7,821 nt of DNA from an uncultured Arenimonas sp. (GTDB lineage: Bacteria > Pseudomonadota > Gammaproteobacteria > Xanthomonadales > Xanthomonadaceae), in contig CAMPHE010000074.1 in NCBI GenBank assembly GCA_946885815.1, positions 1-7,821 on the forward strand, given 5' to 3'. Each line of letters opens with the position of its first letter. Position 1 is the stretch's first letter. Shown piece after piece: positions 4,593 through 7,821 of this stretch. The position numbers and the translations under genes are program-made. The notes beneath the pieces were generated by a model, which saw nothing but the letters and a program-made list of their open reading frames with translations, made no database searches and had not been told where the DNA came from.

Positions 4593-5845
4593 AGCCCGTT
4601 CCGATCGACGATGCGATCTACGAAGCCCGCGCCGCGTTCGTCGCCGAACTGGCGTCGCGCCTGCACGCTTACGGCACCACCGCGCAGCGCCTGGAAGGCG
4701 CGGTCGCGGGCGTCGCGCGTCGGCTGGGCCTGTACTGCGAAGTGTTCTCGAACCCGACGGGCATCATCCTGAGCTTCGCCGACCCGGTCCGCGGCCAGTA
4801 CGACGGCATCACCCGTGTGCTGCGGCTCGACCCCGGCGAACAGAACCTCGCCCGGCTCGCCGCCACGGATGCGATCGCCGAGGACGTGCTCGCCGGGCGC
4901 CTGGCACCGAAGGACGGGCAGGCGGCCCTGCTCGCGCTCGATGCCCCGGCGCCGCGCCGGCAGGCGGTGCTGTCGGCGCTCGCCTTCGGGCTGTCGGCCG
5001 CCGCGGTGGCGGCGCTGCTCGGTGCGGGCGGGGTCGACATCGCCACCGCGGGCGGCATCGGCGTGCTGATCGGCGTGTTCGCGGTGCTGTCGTCCGGGCG
5101 GCCGCAACTGATCGAGGCGCAGGAGGCGATCGCGGCGCTGGTGGCGACGCTGCTGGCCGCCGCCGTCGCGACCTTCGTCGCGCCGCTGTCGCTCAAGACC
5201 GTCGTGGTCTCGTCGCTGATCGTGCTGATGCCGGGCCTGATGCTCACCAACGCGGTCAGCGAACTGGCGAGCCGGCAGCTGGTGTCGGGCACGGCGCGGT
5301 TCGCCGGCGCGATGATGATCCTGCTGCAGCTGACGTTCGGCACCGTGGCGGCGACGCAGATCGTGCGGCTGCTCGGCTGGCAGCCGCAGGACGCGCCGAC
5401 GGTGCTGCCCTCGCTGCCCGCCGAGGTCGGCGCGCTGCTGGTCGCGTCGTTCGCGTTCGCGGTGCTGTTCCGGGCGTCGCGGCGCGACGTGCTGCTGGTG
5501 ATGGGTTCGGCGCTGTTCGGCTACGCCGTGACGCGCGCGGGCGGCGCGTGGCTGGGGATGTCGACCGGCGGCTTCGCCGGCGGCGCCTTCCTCGGCGGCA
5601 TGGCCGTGGCCGCGGTCAGCAACCTCTACGGCCGGCTCGCGAACCGGCCCGGCGCGCTCGTGCGCGTGCCGGGGATCATCCTGCTGGTGCCCGGCCGCGT
5701 GAGTTTCCGCAGCCTAGGCTTCGTGATGGAGCGCGACGTCTTCCTCGGGCTCGACACGGCGTTCGTCGTGGTCTCGACGCTCGTGGCGATCGTCGCCGGC
5801 CTGCTGTTCGGCAACCTGCTGGTGCCTTCGCGCCGGGACCTCTGA
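4586..5845 (+). CDS. ThrE-family threonine/serine exporter (fused two-domain form)
   Basis: The 419-residue inner-membrane protein belongs to the ThrE family, which exports threonine and serine using the proton gradient in Corynebacterium. The N-terminal soluble part (about 10-120) carries the signature ELASRLHAYGTTAQRLEG, then VARRLGLYCEVFSNPTGI. Hydrophobic segments occupy about 127-262, with MPGLMLTNAVSELASRQLV and the GTAR after it (215-238). After a short linker, the second hydrophobic half (about 280-415) carries the related VPGIILLVPGRVSFRSLGF (361-379). Both halves (ThrE N-domain and ThrE_2) are present, as in ThrE itself, whereas many bacteria split them into two genes. The ATG at 4586 is chosen because homology starts just after it and no further in-frame Met occurs before residue 215. 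It lacks a visible ribosome-binding site and sits in an inverted repeat. Substrate is inferred from family only. Confidence 0.9.
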   Translation: MNEPVPIDDAIYEARAAFVAELASRLHAYGTTAQRLEGAVAGVARRLGLYCEVFSNPTGIILSFADPVRGQYDGITRVLRLDPGEQNLARLAATDAIAEDVLAGRLAPKDGQAALLALDAPAPRRQAVLSALAFGLSAAAVAALLGAGGVDIATAGGIGVLIGVFAVLSSGRPQLIEAQEAIAALVATLLAAAVATFVAPLSLKTVVVSSLIVLMPGLMLTNAVSELASRQLVSGTARFAGAMMILLQLTFGTVAATQIVRLLGWQPQDAPTVLPSLPAEVGALLVASFAFAVLFRASRRDVLLVMGSALFGYAVTRAGGAWLGMSTGGFAGGAFLGGMAVAAVSNLYGRLANRPGALVRVPGIILLVPGRVSFRSLGFVMERDVFLGLDTAFVVVSTLVAIVAGLLFGNLLVPSRRDL

Positions 5846-6076
5846 CTACCGGGACCAGACGATATCGATGCCGTCGGTGCCGGCGAGCGCGGCACGGAGC
5901 ATCGCGGTGAAGTCGGGGCTGGCGCCGGCTTCCTCGAGCAGGCCGACGGTCTGTTCGCAGACGAAGTAGTCGCGGTCGGTGGAGCTTTCCTCTTCGAACT
6001 GGTCGACCAGGACCTTCAGGTCGGCCTCGTTCACCTGGCCGAGCGCGCGGCCGTCCTTCAGCGAGATCGTGATCAT
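5846..6076 (-). CDS. Small acidic hypothetical protein following the H-NS gene
   Basis: I do not recognise a function. The 76-residue protein starts MITISLKDGRALGQVNEADL and ends GIDIVWSR. It has 15 Asp/Glu against 6 Lys/Arg, a predicted beta-strand at each end and helices between (residues 17-30, 41-50, 55-65), so it looks like a compact soluble alpha/beta domain. It has no signal peptide, membrane helix or metal motif; one Cys is at 40. The start is the ATG 2 nt after the H-NS stop (TGACGATG). An in-frame upstream start would lie inside the H-NS gene and give non-homologous-looking residues. Only a weak GGGG serves as a ribosome-binding site, so translational coupling to the H-NS gene is likely. 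From memory, uncertainly, short Xanthomonadaceae proteins of this type sometimes carry a galactosyldiacylglycerol synthase label; 76 residues cannot hold such an enzyme. Its TAG abuts the convergent ThrE stop. Confidence 0.8.
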   Translation of the reverse strand: MITISLKDGRALGQVNEADLKVLVDQFEEESSTDRDYFVCEQTVGLLEEAGASPDFTAMLRAALAGTDGIDIVWSR

Positions 6077-6078
6077 CG

Positions 6079-6474
6079 TCAGCCCCGGTCGGCGATCAGG
6101 AAGTCTTCGAGCTTGCGGCCCTGGGCCAGCTCCGCCGAGAGCCATTTCGGCGCCATGCCGCGGCCGGCCCAGGTCGCGCCGGTGTCCGGATGGCGATATT
6201 TCGGCTTCACCGTCGATCCCTTCTGCGACGAGCCCTTCGCCGGCGATTTCGCCGAGCCGGCCTTCTTCGCGGACACGCCGGCGCGTTCGCCGACCATCCG
6301 CGCGGTGCCGAACAGCTCGTCGACGGTGTAGCCCTCGGCTTTCGCGAGGGAGACCAGCCGGCTGCGCACGGCCGCGATCGGCTTGCGCTTCGCGAGCGTC
6401 TTCTTCCGCTGGTTCGCCTTCGCGATCAGCGCCTGCAGTTCCCTGGCCGACAGGCCGGTGAGATCGATCGCCAT
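6079..6474 (-). CDS. H-NS-family nucleoid-associated DNA-binding protein
   Basis: The 131-residue H-NS/StpA/MvaT-like protein of the Xanthomonas-Burkholderia type is expected to bind AT-rich DNA and silence genes. Residues 6-56 are helical and basic (ELQALIAKANQRKKTLAKRK), the probable oligomerisation part. Residues about 57-90 form a flexible Lys/Ser/Ala-rich linker (SAKKAGSAKSPAKGSSQKGS). Residues 92-127 are the C-terminal H-NS domain: KYRHPDTGATWAGRGMAPKWL and a terminal helix ending GRKLEDFLI. The loop that in E. coli reads QGR reads RGM here, so the third basic residue is missing. The ATG has GAGGAA 5 nt upstream (6480-6485). It is separated from proS by 51 nt and is followed after 2 nt by the small acidic gene. 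It may be co-transcribed with proS. Family confidence is high; the regulated genes are unknown. Confidence 0.92.
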   Translation of the reverse strand: MAIDLTGLSARELQALIAKANQRKKTLAKRKPIAAVRSRLVSLAKAEGYTVDELFGTARMVGERAGVSAKKAGSAKSPAKGSSQKGSTVKPKYRHPDTGATWAGRGMAPKWLSAELAQGRKLEDFLIADRG

Positions 6475-6525
6475 CGGGGTTCCTCGTGATTCGCGGCGGG
6501 ACGCCGGTTCGCTGCGGATGTTAGC
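6475..6525 (-). promoter_or_regulatory. Leader between proS and the H-NS gene
   Basis: This 51-nt gap contains the H-NS ribosome-binding site (GAGGAA, 6480-6485) and a small perfect hairpin, CGGCG-GGA-CGCCG (6494-6506). It also holds a -10-like TAACAT on the minus strand (6518-6523), whose expected -35 inside proS is poor. There is no T-run, so a Rho-independent terminator for proS is not supported. Read-through from proS into the H-NS gene is plausible, with or without a weak internal promoter. Confidence 0.4.
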
Positions 6526-7821
6526 TCAGCCCACGCCGAGCCGGGCATCGAGCGCGGCACGGTCGAGGTTTTCCGACGCGTCGGCGCGACGGGCGCGGTA
6601 TTCGAACGTGCCGGCCTCGAGGCCGCGCCCCGACACCACCACGCGATGCGGGATGCCGATCAGTTCGATGTCGGCGAACATCTGGCCCGCGCGCAGGCCA
6701 CGGTCGTCGAGCACCGCATCGATGCCGGCGGCCACGAGGTCGGCGTACAGCGCCTCGGCGGCGGCGTCCACGGCCGCGTCGTTCTTCGGGTTGATCACGC
6801 AGACGGCCACCTGCCACGGCGCCATCGGCCCGGGCCACGCGATGCCGGCGGCGTCGTGGTTCTGCTCGATCGCGGCCGCGACGATGCGCGACACCCCGAT
6901 GCCGTAGCACCCCATGTACATCACCTGGCGCGCGCCCTCGGCGTCGAGCACGGTGGCGCCGAGCGCTTCGGCATACTTCTGCCCGAGCTGGAACACGTGG
7001 CCCACCTCGATGCCGCGCGCGATGCGCAGCGTGCCGCGGCCGTCGGGCGAGGCATCGCCCTCCACCGCGTCGCGGATGTCGGCCACGAGGCCGGGCTCCG
7101 GCAGGTCGCGGCCCCAGTTCACGCCGGCGAGGTGGAACCCCTTGCGGTTGGCGCCGACCACGAAATCGGCCATCGCCGCGACGCTGCGGTCGGCGACGAT
7201 GCGGATGTCGGTCGGCGGCTTCACCGGACCGATGAAGCCGGGCTCGGTGCCGAGGACTTCGAGGATCTCCTCCTCGGTCGCCATCCGGTGCTCGGCGAGC
7301 CCGTCGAGTTTCGCCAGCTTCAGCGCGTTGACCGCGTGGTCGCCGCGCACGAGCGCGAGTACCAGACCGTGATCGCCCATCACCGCGACCGACTTCACCG
7401 TGCGCTCCAGCCCGATGCCCATCAGGGTCGCGACCTGCTCGCAGCTGCGCTGCCACGGGGTCTCGACCTCGCGCAGCGCCTCGGCCGGCGCCGGCCGCGC
7501 GCCGGGCGCGACGGCTTCGGCGAGTTCGACGTTGGCGGCGTAGTCGCCCTCGGTGCTGAACGCGATCGCGTCCTCGCCCGAATCGGCGAGCACGTGGAAT
7601 TCGTGCGACGCGCTGCCGCCGATCGCGCCGGTATCGGCCGCGACGGCGCGGAACTGCAGCCCGAGCCGGCTGAAGATGCGCCCGTAGGCGGCGTACATCG
7701 CGCGATACGTCTCGCCGAGGCTCTCGGGCGAAAGGTGGAACGAGTACGCGTCCTTCATCAGGAATTCGCGCGCGCGCATCACGCCGAAGCGCGGGCGGAT
7801 CTCGTCGCGGAATTTCGTCTG
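6526..7821 (-). CDS. proS: Prolyl-tRNA synthetase, bacterial type (N-terminus outside window)
   Basis: This is a class II cytosolic enzyme that charges tRNA-Pro with proline. The visible 431 residues run in frame from the window edge ([20 protein letters not shown]) to TGA, so about 135 N-terminal residues including motif 1 are missing. Motif 2 is at visible residues 4-28 ([21 protein letters not shown]). A conserved [12 protein letters not shown] block follows. The inserted editing domain (INS, YbaK-like, about 110-280) identifies the bacterial form. The Lys in ERTVKS (visible 143) probably corresponds to the editing lysine K279 of E. coli, and [19 protein letters not shown] is present. Motif 3 is [20 protein letters not shown] (304-323), followed by the anticodon-binding domain to the C-terminus. 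Any GTG/ATG near 7777-7782 is internal, because coding similarity continues upstream of it. Nothing looks broken. Confidence 0.97.
   Translation of the reverse strand, partial: QTKFRDEIRPRFGVMRAREFLMKDAYSFHLSPESLGETYRAMYAAYGRIFSRLGLQFRAVAADTGAIGGSASHEFHVLADSGEDAIAFSTEGDYAANVELAEAVAPGARPAPAEALREVETPWQRSCEQVATLMGIGLERTVKSVAVMGDHGLVLALVRGDHAVNALKLAKLDGLAEHRMATEEEILEVLGTEPGFIGPVKPPTDIRIVADRSVAAMADFVVGANRKGFHLAGVNWGRDLPEPGLVADIRDAVEGDASPDGRGTLRIARGIEVGHVFQLGQKYAEALGATVLDAEGARQVMYMGCYGIGVSRIVAAAIEQNHDAAGIAWPGPMAPWQVAVCVINPKNDAAVDAAAEALYADLVAAGIDAVLDDRGLRAGQMFADIELIGIPHRVVVSGRGLEAGTFEYRARRADASENLDRAALDARLGVG

Noticed and set aside
3556..5910. 784-codon open frame on the plus strand spanning the permease and exporter genes
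   Set aside because: It is antisense to the permease, then out of frame with ThrE. The translation is low-complexity Arg/Ala/His-rich, typical of a GC-rich shadow frame, and the real genes have clear family motifs.
6494..6506. Hairpin after proS as its terminator
   Set aside because: It has only a 5-bp stem and no T-tract, and is followed immediately by the H-NS ribosome-binding site.
7777..7782. GTG/ATG at the left end of the visible proS frame as its start
   Set aside because: The reading frame continues to the window edge with conserved ProRS residues ([13 protein letters not shown], motif 2), so the gene is truncated by the window, not started here.

Overview
The window is very GC-rich, densely packed, wholly protein-coding bacterial chromosome. 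No transposon, phage, CRISPR or RNA gene is visible. Gene content and protein style suggest a gammaproteobacterium of the Xanthomonadaceae (Lysobacter/Luteimonas-like): an H-NS-family protein with a WAGRG core, bacterial-type ProRS, a STAS-MlaE permease fusion, a fused ThrE-type exporter and an amidase C-terminus ending in GLQLVG. The genus assignment is an inference from memory of such genomes.

Layout. (1) 1-222 (+): the last 73 residues of an amidase-signature protein. (2) 223-373: a non-coding gap with a G/T-rich half followed by a G-poor, pyrimidine-rich half that can fold back on it. (3) 374-1003 (+): an AlkB-family Fe(II)/2-oxoglutarate dioxygenase. (4) 1004-4470 (-): a tightly coupled four-gene operon, read right to left: STAS-MlaE permease, ABC ATPase, MlaD-like MCE protein with a long helical tail, and a PqiC-like lipoprotein. 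Together they look like a trans-envelope lipid transporter that uses an outer-membrane lipoprotein and has no periplasmic MlaC shuttle here. (5) 4471-4585: a 115-nt divergent intergenic region with two hairpins, plus a third inverted repeat that contains the next gene's start codon. (6) 4586-5845 (+): a ThrE-family threonine/serine exporter. (7) 5846-6474 (-): an H-NS-family nucleoid protein and, 2 nt after it, a small acidic protein of unknown function. (8) 6526-7821 (-): prolyl-tRNA synthetase, lacking about 135 N-terminal residues beyond the window edge.

Both convergent gene pairs (AlkB/lipoprotein and ThrE/acidic protein) meet with stop codons directly abutting, zero bases apart, so no intergenic terminator is possible at either. 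I found no convincing novel multi-gene system. The points most worth a second look are the MCE transporter's hybrid composition, the clustered inverted repeats at the divergent promoter region, the fold-back region before alkB, and the H-NS/acidic-protein pair.
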